Assembly (NCBI GenBank): GCA_016800925.1
Contig: JABCPU010000087.1
Coordinates: 124,001-188,000 of the forward strand
DNA: 64,000 nt
Direction: 5' to 3'
Source of the DNA: Suillus spraguei
Taxonomy: Eukaryota > Basidiomycota > Agaricomycetes > Boletales > Suillaceae
The position numbers were made by a program, and so were the translations under genes. The notes beneath the pieces were generated by a model. It was not told where the DNA came from and did no database searches. It worked only from the letters and a program-made list of their open reading frames with translations. Below are positions 23,253 to 36,159 of this stretch, piece after piece (the first letter of the stretch is position 1; every line of letters starts with the position of its first letter).

Positions 23253-24060
23253 ATGATGGATATCGACATGGACTCTCCAGTCGGACCCTTGATCGTGAGG
23301 GACTACGATGAATCGCACAGCCACGGAATTTCAGTAAGATAACATTGACGCCGAATCAATTCTCAGGAGCAAGTTCTAACGCTTGTCGTGTTGCAGGTAT
23401 ACGGCGCCGAGTTTGACCTTTGTCAGCTTCTACAAACGTTGAGCTTGTCGAAAGGCAAGACCAAGGTAAGCATGAGCCCCTCTTATCACATGGCACATAA
23501 ATTTGACTCCACGTGGAGACAGGCTCCCGAAAACGATCCAACACTCTCTGCTGTCCCCTATGCCTTGCAAAGGGTAAGCGAGGACGCTGCAAACACAGAG
23601 GATCCAGCGTACCATGTGAGTGCAACCAAAATCACTGTAATTCTCATCATTAAACTTACGACTGATCTAGTCCGACGCGGAATCATCAAGTTCAAAGTCC
23701 AGCTCCTGCGACCTCCCCACCACAACCACAACCACCACAAACCAACCACCTGCCCACCTCCTATATCACAGTCCCGCGCTCTCCACTTCCCGCATGCCAC
23801 TTCCTTCAATCCATCCTCGCTTCACTCGCCCCCGATCCCACGTGCTCTCTCCATCTCCGTACCCATACCCCGCGTCATCGCACTTCCGGACGACGGGAGG
23901 CGAATACCTGGACACGATTCTCACCCATCGTGCCCTGCTCAGTGCATTTCCCCCAGCACACAGAGGCTGTGCGATGGCCTTGCAGGAAATAGCAAGAGCA
24001 GTAGAAATGAGGGCGTGGCGGGCTGATCGTGAATCAGATGCAGAGCAGTGGCAACTCTAA
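23253..24060 (+). CDS. Small Ser/Thr/Pro-rich hypothetical protein
   Basis: Four exons join cleanly with GT-AG introns: 23253-23333, 23397-23465, 23523-23615 and 23671-24060, giving 210 residues. The ATG at 23253 is followed by two further Met codons in an acidic start (MMDIDMDSP). The middle has a VYGAEFDLCQLLQTLSLSKG stretch and a Ser/Thr/Pro/Asn-rich linker including a run of Thr. The C-terminus is more ordered, with YLDTILTHRALLSAF and ALQEIARAVEMRAW, probably helices. No signal peptide or membrane helix. I do not recognise the family; the intact splicing of four exons supports a real gene. Confidence 0.6.
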
Positions 24061-24578
24061 GCAGGAAGCATTCCTAACTTCCACATGGCTTTAAGGAGTT
24101 AATATCATTACGTGCTGCGGGTCAGCTGCGCACACTTTTGAGTGCTATGTATATAGCACCCGTTCAGAGTAGTTCATACGTTGGATCAAATCCAATCTTC
24201 CATTGCAAGGGGGTGAGAAGCCCCGTTTACAACTTTCATCTTCGCTTGACATGCCGGGAGCTATACCGCATTTTGCATCAATGTTTGCGCCGACTGTGGA
24301 AGCGAGGAAATTACGTAAATACAGTATTGATCAGCATACCTTTTATTGAGACTCTCTTTCAGGTTTGGTGCATTTCAGTTAATGAGACCAACATCAGTTC
24401 ACTACCCAAATCAATGATATTGGGTTGAGATATAGGAACTTCACAAAGACACCTCAGAGAGCCTCCACGAACATGTGATTACTACTCTTAACGCTTGTTC
24501 GCTTTGGAGAACCAATGCTAAACTTTGTGCTAGTAGTGCGGTTCACAGGTTCCGTCTCGACCAATATCCCAAGTTATC
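24061..24578. other. Spacer of about 0.5 kb, nothing seen
   Basis: No coding frame with similarity. Presumably the 3' end of the upstream gene and the promoter of the carrier gene. Confidence 0.5.
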
Positions 24579-25727
24579 ATGACCAGCGTTCTACCACCCT
24601 TCGTTCAAGCAGCATCAGGCTCACTAGGAGCAGCGAGTGCTAATGCGCTGACTTACCCACTTGATCTCATCACCACCCGTATACAAGCCACGGAGAAGAG
24701 CGCATCCATACGCAAGCAGATCCATACTTATGGACTCTCGTCGTTATACGATGGCATTTGGTCAGACACTAGCGCTACCCTGCTTTCAAGGTCAGTAGCT
24801 TCTGCATTATTAGTCTAAGAGAGCTGTTCATCATCATTGAATTAGCTTTCTGTACTACTACGTGTATTCCTTCCTGCGAGCCTTAGTTGTTCGCGGAAAT
24901 GGAAAATCAAAGGCAGCTATGTTGTCTCTTCCACAGGAGCTTGCAATTGGTTACCTATCAGGCATTGCTAGCAGATCCATCACGACACCTCTCAATCTCG
25001 TTACAGTGCGCTTGCAAACCGCTCGAGTGAACGATGATTCTTCACACAAGGGGGAACGTCGCGGTTCACGGCAATTTGTCAACAGATACTTCGGGAAGAG
25101 GGGCTACGGGGATTCTGGAAAGGTTTGGCTTTCGAGAAGCGCTTACTCGAAATCAAGAACTTATGATGATGGTCATAGGGTTCTCATCCAATTTTGTGCT
25201 CTCACTCAATCCCGCAGTCACACTTTACCTGTTCCAGCAGTACAGACGTGTAATGCTGAAGGGGAGAGATCGCGCTTCTCCACCCCCAGGTCATTCCTTC
25301 GTAGGGGGCGCGCTCGCAAATTCCATAGGCGAGTTACACCTCTCCAGTGCTGTCGTTCAACAAGTGCTAATACGCGATTCACGAAGCGGTCATTATGTTA
25401 TACCCACTGCTGCTCGCCAAGACTGTCGTACAAGCTTCTCGTAGATCTAATCCGACCAACAATCAATCACAGGGCCCATCAATACGATCATCACTGCAAG
25501 GAATATATACCGCTGGCGGATTCTTCGCCTTATACCGTGGTCTCGCAGCGCAGTTGTTCAAGGGCATACTGAGGCAAGGAACAGCTATGATGGTGAAACA
25601 AAGGTGACTTACTTGCTCGCTTCATGAATGCACCTGCTGAATTTATTACTTGACCAGGATCGAGCAACTAGTTGTACAGGCCTATCTTAGACAAAGAGCG
25701 TTGCGTCGCATCCAATATAAGGGTTAG
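24579..25727 (+). CDS. Mitochondrial-carrier-family transporter, peroxisomal adenine nucleotide carrier type (one apparent frameshift)
   Basis: Five exons: 24579-24790, 24846-25122, 25179-25328, 25387-25603 and 25658-25727. Three carrier repeats are visible, with signature-like starts YPLDLITTR, TPLNLVTVR and YPLLLAK. GLRGFWKGF and LNPAVTLYLFQQYRR in the second repeat are characteristic of the PMP47/ANT1 (SLC25A17) branch. These carry ATP, AMP or CoA-type substrates across the peroxisomal membrane for fatty-acid activation. The third intron is GC-AG with a perfect CTAATAC branch site. In exon 2, near 25050, the frame slips by one base at a run of five G; a sixth G would restore the read into CQQILREEGLRGFW. 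Because everything else is intact, a sequencing error there is as likely as gene loss. It converges with the TPP gene, with a gap of about 100 bp. Confidence 0.8.
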
Positions 25728-25831
25728 ATAGGCACACCCAAACATTATCTTTTATTCCAAGATAAGTAGTCAGTACGGGAGGGTATCAGTATGGTCCGAG
25801 TATAGTTGAGAGTTCTCTGCCTGGAAAGAGT

Positions 25832-28154
25832 TTAAACAAACAGCCACTTGGCAAGTAGAGAGGGAAAGAAAGGCGTTCCGAGACCAGTAACAGGATCCCA
25901 ACCTTTACTTGCATTGAATCCCAGAGTGCCACACCCTGGGTTCGTTCCGTTGGTAACATCCTTAAAGCTGGGAACGAAACTGGGGGAGTAGATCTTCAAT
26001 AATGTCAGCGACAACTTGAATTAGAAAAGTGATGCATAACGTACAATGGGGTTGATGAACCCAATAGGTGATTTACCGCGCGCGATACGAGCGTCGTTCA
26101 CCATGGTCAAGATAGCACCGACGACAGGCGAAGCCGCAGACGTTCCGTACACAAGCGAAAAATTACCGTCGACAGCAACGACGTAGTTTGCTCCGTTGGC
26201 AGAAAGATCGGGATATGCACGGGACTGCAGGAATAGTCAACCTTGCCCTTGACTAAACCTGAACTGTCAAAAGACATACCATTCCGGTAGAGTTGTAGAT
26301 ATCTTTCGGGTATGAGATCGGATTAGCTGCTAGATATTCTTTGACCGCCCCCGCCTGATAGTCTGGCATACTGAAGTAGTTGCTGAATCCACCGCCAGAG
26401 TAAATGACTTGGTCACACGCGTTTTCGGGCTGCCATACAGATTGGCCAGGGCTAACTTGGGTGGCACCGACCGCAGTGACATACGGGCATGTAGCAGGAA
26501 AGGAGGGAGTGAAGATCGTACCGTCCACGGATTCAATACCTGCAATAAAACAAGTCTAGGGTTTGACGATCTTGGACAATCTGTGAATTTACCTTCAGCA
26601 TCTAAACAGTACCCCATGTTGCCTGCAACACCCGAATCTCCAGAACTGAAGAGGAAGGTGACGCCCATGAGGCCGAGCTTCGCGTACTCGTTGCATTGGC
26701 GAGTAGCATACGCGACAGAGAGGTCGGCTTCATTGTATCCGTAGGATGTGGAAATGACATTTGCGGGCTTGACAGTTCCGCAATTCCTGCCTGCACCGCG
26801 CAGCTGAATATGGTTAAAATATGATCATGTTGAAAAACTTACCGGCGTATCCACCGCTGGCGGTGTCAGGATAAACGGGATCCTGGCTGGGATCATCACC
26901 GCCGTCATACGTGCAGTATGTTCCATCCAGGGCATCAAGGAAGGTACCGAAAGAAGCACCTAAACGTCAGACCGGTCAGCCTTGTATGTTGGACATACCG
27001 TTCGTCTCCATACCTTCAACCCAATCTCCAACTTGGTAAAGAGTAACATTTTGTTTCCCTGTTACCAGGGTCATACCGTACTCCAGATCGAGGTCGGATT
27101 CCCCATTGTAGTCAAACGAAGAGGCGGAAGTCGGGATGCTGCCTAACACCATCTTGGTCAGTCGCTCTGCGGAGAATGATTTGCAATAGTACCTCCATCA
27201 ATCGAGACCAGTGTAGGGGAAACTCCTTCAAGACCAGTTGAAAATCTATTTGCAAACATATCAAGATCAGACTGGAGATAGGTCTGTGGGGTGTATTCCA
27301 CTTGTGGTCCGTCAGTCCCTAGCATAGTTGCACGACGGAAGTACACGTACCAATCCCATAACTGTTGTTGTTCCCAGAGACTGGCTCGTACCAAAGTCCA
27401 TAGAGAACCCTCAAGCAAATTGGCGTGATTTGCTTATCGCAATCCTCGATTTGATCAAAAATGTTTTCGACTTGACCGGTTGTCTTGGGAATGCTACCTT
27501 GACTAGGTTGACCAATCGGGACCTTGCTAAATCGATCACGCTTCTCGATCTTGGCATCAAAATGTATGGTGGGAGTCACAAAGTCGATATGGGGGATCAC
27601 ATGCTCTGGCAGACGGTAATTCTCACAGGCTGTAATCAAAATTAAAATCAGGCCAATGAGCGCTATGATCACAAAAACTAACCAATGTGTTTTGCATTGG
27701 TCTCGTGATCGTACACATGGTATTTGGCAAGCAAAAGATGTTCAGCCTCTTCGACAGTAGAAGCCACTTCGAGCCACCCCTTGGTAGGAGAGAGTTTTAT
27801 GCGGTGGGGCTCCACGCCATTTTCGATCAACCATGAGCGTACGGTCTCGATGGATTCGGTACTTGGGGCAAATGTGGCTGCAATCTGACTTGCAGACCAG
27901 TGGTTGCCGTAATTGGATGAACCAGGGTATGACACCTCGTAGAGAAGTGCTTCAATGTTCTCAATATTTGACTGGGTAAGCGCAAATCGTAAGGGAATCG
28001 ACACAGAAGAATCGAGCTTTCGTGCACGGGTCCATCCTCTAGGTATATTGGAACGTTGTTCGTGAAGCTGCCAAGGAGAGAGTGTGGGGTCGGCAATCGC
28101 ACGGGCGGCGAGGCCGAGTGTAAATGAAAGGACTGGTAGAAGGAAAGAACGCAT
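25832..28154 (-). CDS. Sedolisin (S53), tripeptidyl-peptidase-like secreted serine protease
   Basis: Starts at 28154 with a signal peptide (MRSFLLPVLSFTLGLAARA). A pro-domain follows (YEVSYPGSSNYGNHWSASQI, VEEAEHLLLAKYHVYDHET). The catalytic domain has the S53 Glu/Asp region NGESDLDLEYGM, the oxyanion-hole motif FSSGDSGV, and the nucleophile region YGTSAASPVVG with its Ser. The C-terminal GWDPVTGLGTP is typical of the family and its calcium site. Multiple short introns join in frame and total length is about 600 residues, normal for the family. It removes tripeptides from the N-termini of proteins at acid pH outside the cell. I see no break. Convergent with the carrier gene and the first of four secreted peptidase families in the window. 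Confidence 0.9.
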
Positions 28155-28682
28155 TGACTGTAAGAGCAGAAAAAAGGAAGAAAGGCACTAAAGTCAGTAA
28201 GTAGGAGAACTTCATCACATCATATATTGGGTTTATAGCGCCCAAGACTCGAGCTATAATAGTCTTCGGTCAAAGAAGCGAGCGGTGTACTCAGAGTACG
28301 TAGATCATTAACGTGATAATCATGCATGATAGAACGAGAACGTTTTGAGACTCGTCAGATCATAATACGATACGATAATGCAATGCATGATGGGCTGACT
28401 CACCTCAGAGGAACCATCATGATCCCTGGTGCTTGTCGCAACGTTGAGTAGTCAACATGAAATTAATCTGATGGTGAGCCCGAAAATGTCGTAATATTAG
28501 ATGTTACACTTCTCGAACCCCAGGATGAGCGTATTAAATGCATATGTATGTACTATCTACTCACAAGCTCCGCCATATACTCCAAGTACCAGTCGTCTAT
28601 GTACACGATGCATTACCTTCGTCAAAAGGTCGTCAAAGGTCGTAAATCCTCGCCAAACAACAACCACGTGCAGATCGGACCT
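28155..28682. other. Spacer between the TPP and sulfate transporter genes
   Basis: About 0.5 kb, no gene. The part next to 28154 should hold the TPP promoter; a TATATTGGG/TTTATAG-like stretch lies near 28225 (read on the minus strand). Confidence 0.4.
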
Positions 28683-31407
28683 TCATTGTTGCCCAATGCT
28701 GGCCATAGCATCTCCTAAGGTGGCAAAGAATGCCTCGGGGCCTAGGAGCTCCTCAATACCTGCGCGCTCGAACATTTCTCGGGGACCAGAACGAAGGTGA
28801 GTCACGAAGAGCTCGACGCCGCGGTTCTGATAGAATGAGATAAAGCTTTCAAGGCTGCATATTACAGCTCTTACCTGATACGTCTCCAACAGCTCATGGA
28901 AGATCTGCACTGCAGAGGCATCACACGTTTCGACGTCTGCCATGTGGAACACTAACGTGCTTGCGGGCTGCCTCCTTGGCTCTTCTGAAGGGTGAGTTCT
29001 CTCTGGGCCATACAATTCTAGTCGACGAAGACGTTCTTTCAACTGTGCCGTGTTAGCTGGTACGCGTTTTGAGCTTCGACATTCAATAAGATGATATAGA
29101 AGCGCACCGAAGTCTAAGCTCTCTCTGATGCGGATAATTAATATACCGGGAACGTCTTCAGCGCCCGGATTGTCAGCGATGGGCCCCCATTGATCGGTTC
29201 CAGGAATGCGTCCCTGCAACACCGTTAGAGCGCCTAAAGTGTTATAGGTAATGACATACCAATATAATCATTCGTGTGTGCGAAGAACGCTTGATAACAA
29301 GCAACAAAGAGATGATAAGACTGACGATGATTCCGATCTCGATATTCCAGATGACAGATAGTGAGAAAGTGAGGAACATCATTGCGAGGTCAGTCCAAGC
29401 TCTGATCCTTAATGCCAGCCGTTAGCACCCTAAGACTGTAAAAGACAACCTAGCACACCTCCAGTAATACATGAGGTCATGGGGGACCTCGCCGAACAGT
29501 GATATCACAAAGAGGCAGATGCTGAAAGCAATTCAGCGCCACAGACCAAACGGAAACGAAAGGTACATACATCGAGGCCAAGACACATCTTGGTAGGTAG
29601 TATAGAGATGGGAGAAGGAAGAACGTGGCCAACAACGTTATGCCGGCAGTAACAAGGGAGGCCAATTGCGTGCGCGCACCAACATCGCCATTAATTTTCG
29701 ACCTTACGATTGAGCCAAATGCTGGCAACGTGCCAGGAACGAAAGATCCAAAAAGGTTGGCAGCCCCAAGTGCAACGAGTTCACGGTTCGGACTGATGGA
29801 ATAACCAAAGCGATCAGCGTTCTGCTTTGCTGCAACGGTACTATCCAAGAAACCCATAATAGTTATCAAACTGATTGATGTTAATGAATGCATCCGCAAA
29901 AGAAATTATGCACATACACTGCAGTCGAAGTCGTTCCTCTGATGTAGCGTATTGACTGTTTCAGCGGAAAGCTAAAGAAATGACCGCCAGTATTGATAGG
30001 TATTACGCCGAGGATATCGACACCTTCTTCGTCCCAACGGAGATGTCCTGAAATAACTATGCAAACCAGTCAGAGAGGACCAGACATAAGACGGAGGGCA
30101 TACTTGTAGAGAGTACAACAACGATCAGGACTTCAGGGAGTCGTTCGATCCACCAAATTCGTTTGAATAAACCTTTGAAAGCCCTCATGAATATGAGCAC
30201 GAGCAGCGCCCCGAAGCTGACCAGCATCGTCGGTTTGTGATAATCACTCCATGAAAATTCTAAAAGGAAAACTATCTTGTCCAGGGTTGACTCGGGATTC
30301 ATCTGGTTCTCCAGGGGAACGAGGCCAAACATAGGTATTAACTGTTCCTGTGATATAACTTGAGACTTCGTATATCGTCTTTTTAACGACTATACGCACA
30401 CCGAAATGACAACAGCAACTGCAGTCACGAATCCTCGGAGGAGCGCACGACTGAGGACAACATCCAGGAAGCCCAACCGAAAGAATCCAAGCATCGACGC
30501 AAATAGCCCAACCTGCAAAGTTACAATTTGTCATATGAGTATCTCTTTGGGACGATGATCTAGCCCCAACTGGGAATATATTGCTTACCTGGAAAGTTAT
30601 GGCAGTGGAAACTGCGATACCAACGGCATCGGCATCTTCCGGACGAGTATGATGATCCCCGCGACGATAATCGGAAACTGCTTGTCCAACAAGGAGTGAA
30701 AGTGCAGCTTCTGGAGCAACATTAAGTTGTCTTGATGTTCCCAGAAGACTGTACATGATGGGAGATATGGCGGCGGCGAACTAAAAGGAAATGAAAATTT
30801 TGTCGGAAATATACGAAAGAGCGCACCAAACCAGTTGTAGGACTTAGCTTCGCAAGTGAAGTTCCATAACTGACAGACTGGGGAATGAGCATAGCTGCAA
30901 GAGTGACTCCAGCTAGAAGGTCACCGCCCAAGCTGACGAAATATATTATGAACTTATGTAGTTGTCATTGCCATGTCTACTCACAGAGAAACTGAATAGT
31001 CAGGTATCCATGCAGTAGATGGAACATAGTATCGGATTCGTTTCTTAAACATTGAGTTGCGCTTGCTAGTATCCTTCGGTAACTCGACACCTGTATTTTC
31101 TCCTATTGGTGAGTCTAAAAAATGCTCCTAAGTGCTCACCAGAAGCAGAGGTTCTCATAGAAGAAGAACCGTACTGGGCATGAGTTGTATGGCCCGCCTC
31201 AACGTCGCTTTGATTGACGAGAGGTGCCCGTTCTTCTCCAGAAATCATACCTGGCAATGATGAGACAGAAGCAGCTGTTGACAAAGAGTGGAACCGCGAG
31301 ACGGGATCTGTGGTGTTACTTTGTCGCGACATTGCTGAGCGCTGAGCATATATAATACTGTTCGTGAAAGACTGCAAAGTCACACGTTCTGTGAAGGTAA
31401 ATTTCAT
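28683..31407 (-). CDS. SulP family sulfate/anion transporter with STAS domain
   Basis: Start at 31407, with a possible second start about 25 codons in. A Ser/Thr-rich cytosolic N-terminus of about 100 residues is followed by the SulP core. Landmarks: GGDLLAGVTLAAMLIPQSVS (the SulP signature region), YSLLGTSRQLNVAPEAALSL, a GFFRLGFLDVVLSRALLRGF stretch, and the late NRELVALGAANLFGSFVPG. The C-terminal STAS domain contains STLVFHMADVETCDASAVQI and ends at 28683. About ten short introns join in frame and I see no breaks. Length is about 750 residues, within the family range. It moves sulfate or related anions across a membrane; plasma membrane or vacuole cannot be told from sequence. Confidence 0.9.
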
Positions 31408-34400
31408 ATTCGGATCCCCGACGGGCCGAGGCAGATGACCTCAATCCATTCGAGGCTTGATTTCGCGTTCGAAACAGGATTTAGTCTCTCGATTTGATGT
31501 GTAAGTACTAGGCTACCTAAATAACACTGGCTCCGAGGGTGTTGTAGGCTAAGTCATATGGTGCGTGGAAGATCGCTACTACTTACAGCTAATATCGATA
31601 GGCCAAAATCAGCACAACTCACCGACTTTGTTTATCTTTGGAGTAATTAGTCAGATATAGGCGCAGCACAGCTTCGGGATCAAAGGGAATCGTCGACACG
31701 AGTCCGTCAAACAATAACATGACGGGTCACAATGTCTGCCCGCATGAAGTCAAAGGATCTTGCTCATGTCACTCACTCACGCCATCGTACCGTCAATTGT
31801 GCGCTTCGCCTTACACCGTTCACGGGGTTCTGTAGCTGGTCGTCCTCGTCTGCTCACATCTCTTGATGTTTATATGAATGGTATAGTCTGTACTATGGGA
31901 TGTTAATGTTGGCCATCGAGAAGACTTTGCGAAAGCGTGGTTTTATGTGTGAAAAGGTACGAGGTCTGTAACGACGACCAGACACTCATGCTTCTGAAAG
32001 TCTTACATTTTCCTTAGGCAACCGGATAACCACAAGACGTCAAATGACATGGTCTCTTGGATCTCGTGCTTGTCAACATAACTTTTTCATTTCGAGGTCA
32101 GAGGTAAGATCCATGACTATCAGCTCCGAGAGTCGTTGAAAATGCTGAATACAGGTATTCGATGCTTCCTGCTCTCTCGCTTGATGGAATACTGTATTTT
32201 TATGTGCAAGAGACCTCATACGTCGGCGGACTCTAAGCAATTCATCAATGCCCCGATAACATGTACCTGGACGAGTTAGCATCACCGGATATCGAGTCTA
32301 CTTTCAAAGTAGCGGAGAATATACTATCATTGTCATGCTATCACATTATTTGCCAGTGCTGGTGATGAGAACCGATGAACCAGGACTTCACCAGCTTGAC
32401 GACATTATGCTCAAATTTAGAAATATGTGACATAACAATCAGGTAAGGCGGGGAGGCGGTGAGTTTGTAAAATGGAATTTGGCCTATCGATATGGAAATA
32501 GCTGTAAGTTATGGAAAGTCAGCTAGATTCGAAGTAGTATCACCATATTGACATGATACATTTTGTCTTCGAAGGTTTATACATATGTAGGTGCGTCAAT
32601 CGACAATTTGTGAAGCCGTCACTGATGGCGGCAACTACTTCGCCCTCGCCCGTCTATAGAGTCTAGAAAGTTAATGCTTAAAACGGCAACAAACCACGCG
32701 CCGACTCCGGACAAGTAGTAACTTCGGCGGTGTTTAATTTAATCACCAGTCAAATATCGCAACTCATTCTAAGCACCACAACCTTCAACGTTTAGGTATC
32801 ATACTGATATAATACATTCTGTAGCAGGAGGACTGAATGTGAGACAACACTTGTACAACTCACTTATGAACGCATTGTACTTGACCATAACTGGAGTAGT
32901 GAATGTGGCGTTTTCAAAGGGATGCGTCCGAGAAGGGACATAGCACCGTGACAGCCGAGATTTGCACAACCAGCTAGGACGTACGGGTACTCCATATTGG
33001 TGGTCCCGCCATGATCAAGACGGTAGCAGACTGGTTTCGTTTCTGAATTCATTGTGAAGTAGCAGGCCACTAGATGGAGCGATTGGGGTGAGAATTTCAA
33101 TTTCCATCTAACTATAACGACGGGGTATGCAGAGGACAATGCAGAGGACAATTGTGGCAATACCTTAGACAACAGCAACCAGTGGTTGCTGAGGTTGGAG
33201 AGTGGAAAGTATGTAGATGCCCAGAATTTGTGATGCGGCTTTATTTGTTAAAATAGCGCTTCATGTGTACAGAACAAGATATACAAAGCGAAACTCATGT
33301 AGCTTCGCGAGCGGCCAATACGAGACCTTACGGTTTGGCACGCCAGGTGCTTTTCGTTCGAGTGACATTCCCAGTTAAGTTCTAAAGGAGCTAGTGTTAG
33401 TTACCTTCGACTATGCACGAGTGAATGACACGTTGACCCACTACCAACTCTCCGGGAGCAAGCGTTCAATTCGGGTGGGGTTGAATAAAGGGATATGTCT
33501 GGGACGCACAAAGCTCACACTAATGAAAAATACATGAGTTATGGACCGGAACACCTAGAATAGAGAGCACTTCTGTTCAACCAGTCCGACCAGTATTTTT
33601 GCATTATTTGTATTATTAGTATTTGACTTCGGCACATCCATGTGATTTCATAGGAAAAGGGACTCAGATCGACGAGGTTAACTAAACCCAGATCCTGTCC
33701 ATTCGGCCCGAATGCAAGAAGCTATGGAATATGAACTTACCTATCATGATCCCTTCAGCCCTTTCATAAACCATGCCTGGCAAGAAATGAAGTGGCTGTC
33801 CACAAAGAGTTACCAAGTTGCAATACTGCTACCTCCACTCTGCCATTGCTGATTATGCCTCAGAGGCGAAAGAGCAGGTACTACGATACGTAAACCGTCT
33901 TGGGGATGGATGATCGATCTCCAACTCATGCCAGCAAGCCTCGATCCGAATGTTCAATTGTGATGGAAGCGCTCTCATTTGAACCTATTTTGATGTGTCA
34001 AGTCTTCATCTTATGTAAACAGGAACATGCTGAAAGTGCGATTCAGTCTCTCAGCTTGATATGTAGTATCACACACCAGTGATCCGATGGCAGCAGACTA
34101 TGCAGTACTGGTTCCGAATACGCTCCGAGGATAACCCGGGGCTGGATGTCTAGAAAGCCGCTGTGTGAGACAGTTACGGCCGGAGTCTAGAATTTAAAAC
34201 CGAACCGAATTGATAGAAAAGAGGACCAACTTCGATGAGGTCTCACGTAGACCAATAAAGGCATACATGTCCGTGCGCGCAAAGAACTTAGTTGACCTCT
34301 CACAGACGAATTGAAATTCGAACTACAGATAAGACTTAGAGGACTCGTCAGTGGCACGGAAGAGCTGTTCAAAAAGAGCCAAAACTGACACGCTGCTATG

Positions 34401-34485
34401 CCACAATCCAAACATTGCCAAATAGGGCCACGCAAGTCGTTTAAGTAGTTGGTCGTCACTCCTACATTCGTTCATTCCGCCCGCC
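31408..34485. other. 3.1-kb gene-free stretch
   Basis: Only frames up to about 104 codons (for example 32864-33178 on the minus strand), with no known motif. The left end should hold the sulfate transporter promoter and the right end the subtilisin promoter. No transposon ends were recognised. Confidence 0.5.
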
Positions 34486-36134
34486 ATGTCTTATCATCTT
34501 GCAACTTGGTCATTACTAGCGGCGGCGTTGGCCCCAGTGGTCCTTGCAACCCCACTTTCTACCAATCCTTATAATATTCCTAGTCGGCCGCAACTCAAGG
34601 TTGCGCCGTTAATGGCTTCTGAGCATCCTTATGGAACCGTCAATAACTCGTATATCGTTGTTCTTCGCGATGACCTTCCTCAGGCGGTCATGCAGAACCA
34701 CTTCAATTTCCTCCAGATGGCTCATGCTTCTGACTCTTTCCTCGGCGACGAGTCTGCAGAGGGCCTCCGTCACTTTTACGACGGACATATCAAAGGTTAC
34801 GCTGGAGAGTTCACTGAGAACGTTATCGAACAGGTACGGCGGATGCCCGAGGTTGACTTCGTAGAGAAGGACCAAATAGTGCATACTATGGATATCAATA
34901 CCCAGAAGGGTTCGCCTTGGGTAAGTTCTTTTGTGAAATGTCATAACTTTCAGTGGAATTGACTCCGCACGTAAGGGTCTTGCTCGTATCAGCCATCGCA
35001 ACAGGCTCGGCTTCAGCACTTTCACAAAGTATCTTTATGACTCTGAAGGTGGTGATGGTGTCGACGTCTATGTCGTTGACACTGGTATCAATGTCGACCA
35101 CACCGAATTTGAGGGTCGCGCTTCCTGGGGCAAGACCATTCCCACCAATGACGTTGATGAAGACGGCAATGGCCATGGTACGCACTGTGCTGGTACCATT
35201 GCTTCCCGCAAGTATGGTGTCGCTAAGAAAGCAAACGTCATTGCTGTCAAGGTGTTGGGTTCCAACGGCAGTGGTACCATGTCTGATGTTGTTGCGGGAG
35301 TTGCGTGGGCAGCTAAGTCGGCTGTAGAGAAGCTCGCAGCTGCTCGCGCTGAGTTTGCTGCCACTGGTAAGACCAAGCACAAAGGATCGGTTGCAAACAT
35401 GAGTCTTGGTGGTGGAAAGTCTCCCGCTTTGGACCTTGCTGTCAACCGTGCTGTTGATGCTGGCCTTCATTTTGCTGTCGCTGCCGGTATGTCGCCACAG
35501 TCAATTCTTAAGATGATTAGTTAACCATTGTATTAGGTAACGACAACAAGGATGCTGCAAGTACTCACCCGCAGCAGCTGAGAATGCCGTCACAGTTGGT
35601 GCCTCCACGCTTGGTGATGACCGTGCATACTTCTCCAACCACGGCGAGTGTGTGGATATCTTTGCTCCTGGTATGTATCTTCATTTGTTCAGAGATCGGT
35701 TCCTTATAAGCAATGTTTCTGCAGGTCTTAACATCCTGTCCACGTACATTGGTAGTGACAACGCTGTCGCTACCCTTTCTGGTACCTCAATGGCTTCTCC
35801 TCACACCGCCGGCGTGCTTGCGTACCTTTTGTCGATTTACCCCTCTGCCACCTTCGACCCTACGTTGAGCTCAACGTTCCTTCCTTCTGCGCTCAACTTC
35901 GAGCATCCTTACTCCTCGTTCTACTCTCTATGCCACGCTGCCCTCCCACGCTGGATGACTGACTTTATGCCATCACCGCAGTTGTTTGTCAACGCGCCCA
36001 TCCCCGGCGGTCCAGCTGTGCTCTCTCCCTTAGAGCTCAAAGCAGCTCTTCGCAAGCTCGCATCGCCGAACATGCTTACTGATCTGCCCCCGAAGACAGT
36101 CAACTTGCTCATCTTCAACAACGCAACCGCTTAA
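34486..36134 (+). CDS. Subtilisin-like serine protease, proteinase K type (S8), one apparent frameshift
   Basis: ATG at 34486 opens a signal peptide (MSYHLATWSLLAAALAPVVL). An I9 propeptide follows (YIVVLRDDLPQAVMQNHFNF, VRRMPEVDFVEKDQIVH), then the S8 domain. The catalytic triad is present: VDTGIN (Asp), NGHGTHCAGT (His) and SGTSMASPHTAG (Ser), with oxyanion AAGNDN. Introns lie at 34921-34973, about 35488-35536 and about 35672-35725. Just after AAGNDNKDA, near 35556, one base is missing: the next conserved stretch KYSPAAAENAVTVG is in another frame. A T in GATGC(T)TGC would restore it. All else is intact, so either a recent lesion or a base-call error. The C-terminal roughly 90 residues after the catalytic domain are family-variable. 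It acts on extracellular proteins. Confidence 0.85.
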
Positions 36135-36159
36135 ATGTGATAGATATATAACCAGCGGA

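Noticed and set aside
24862..25572. 236-codon continuous frame in the carrier gene
   Set aside because: After about 60 codons it leaves the carrier-family frame and runs through two introns; the family match needs other frames.
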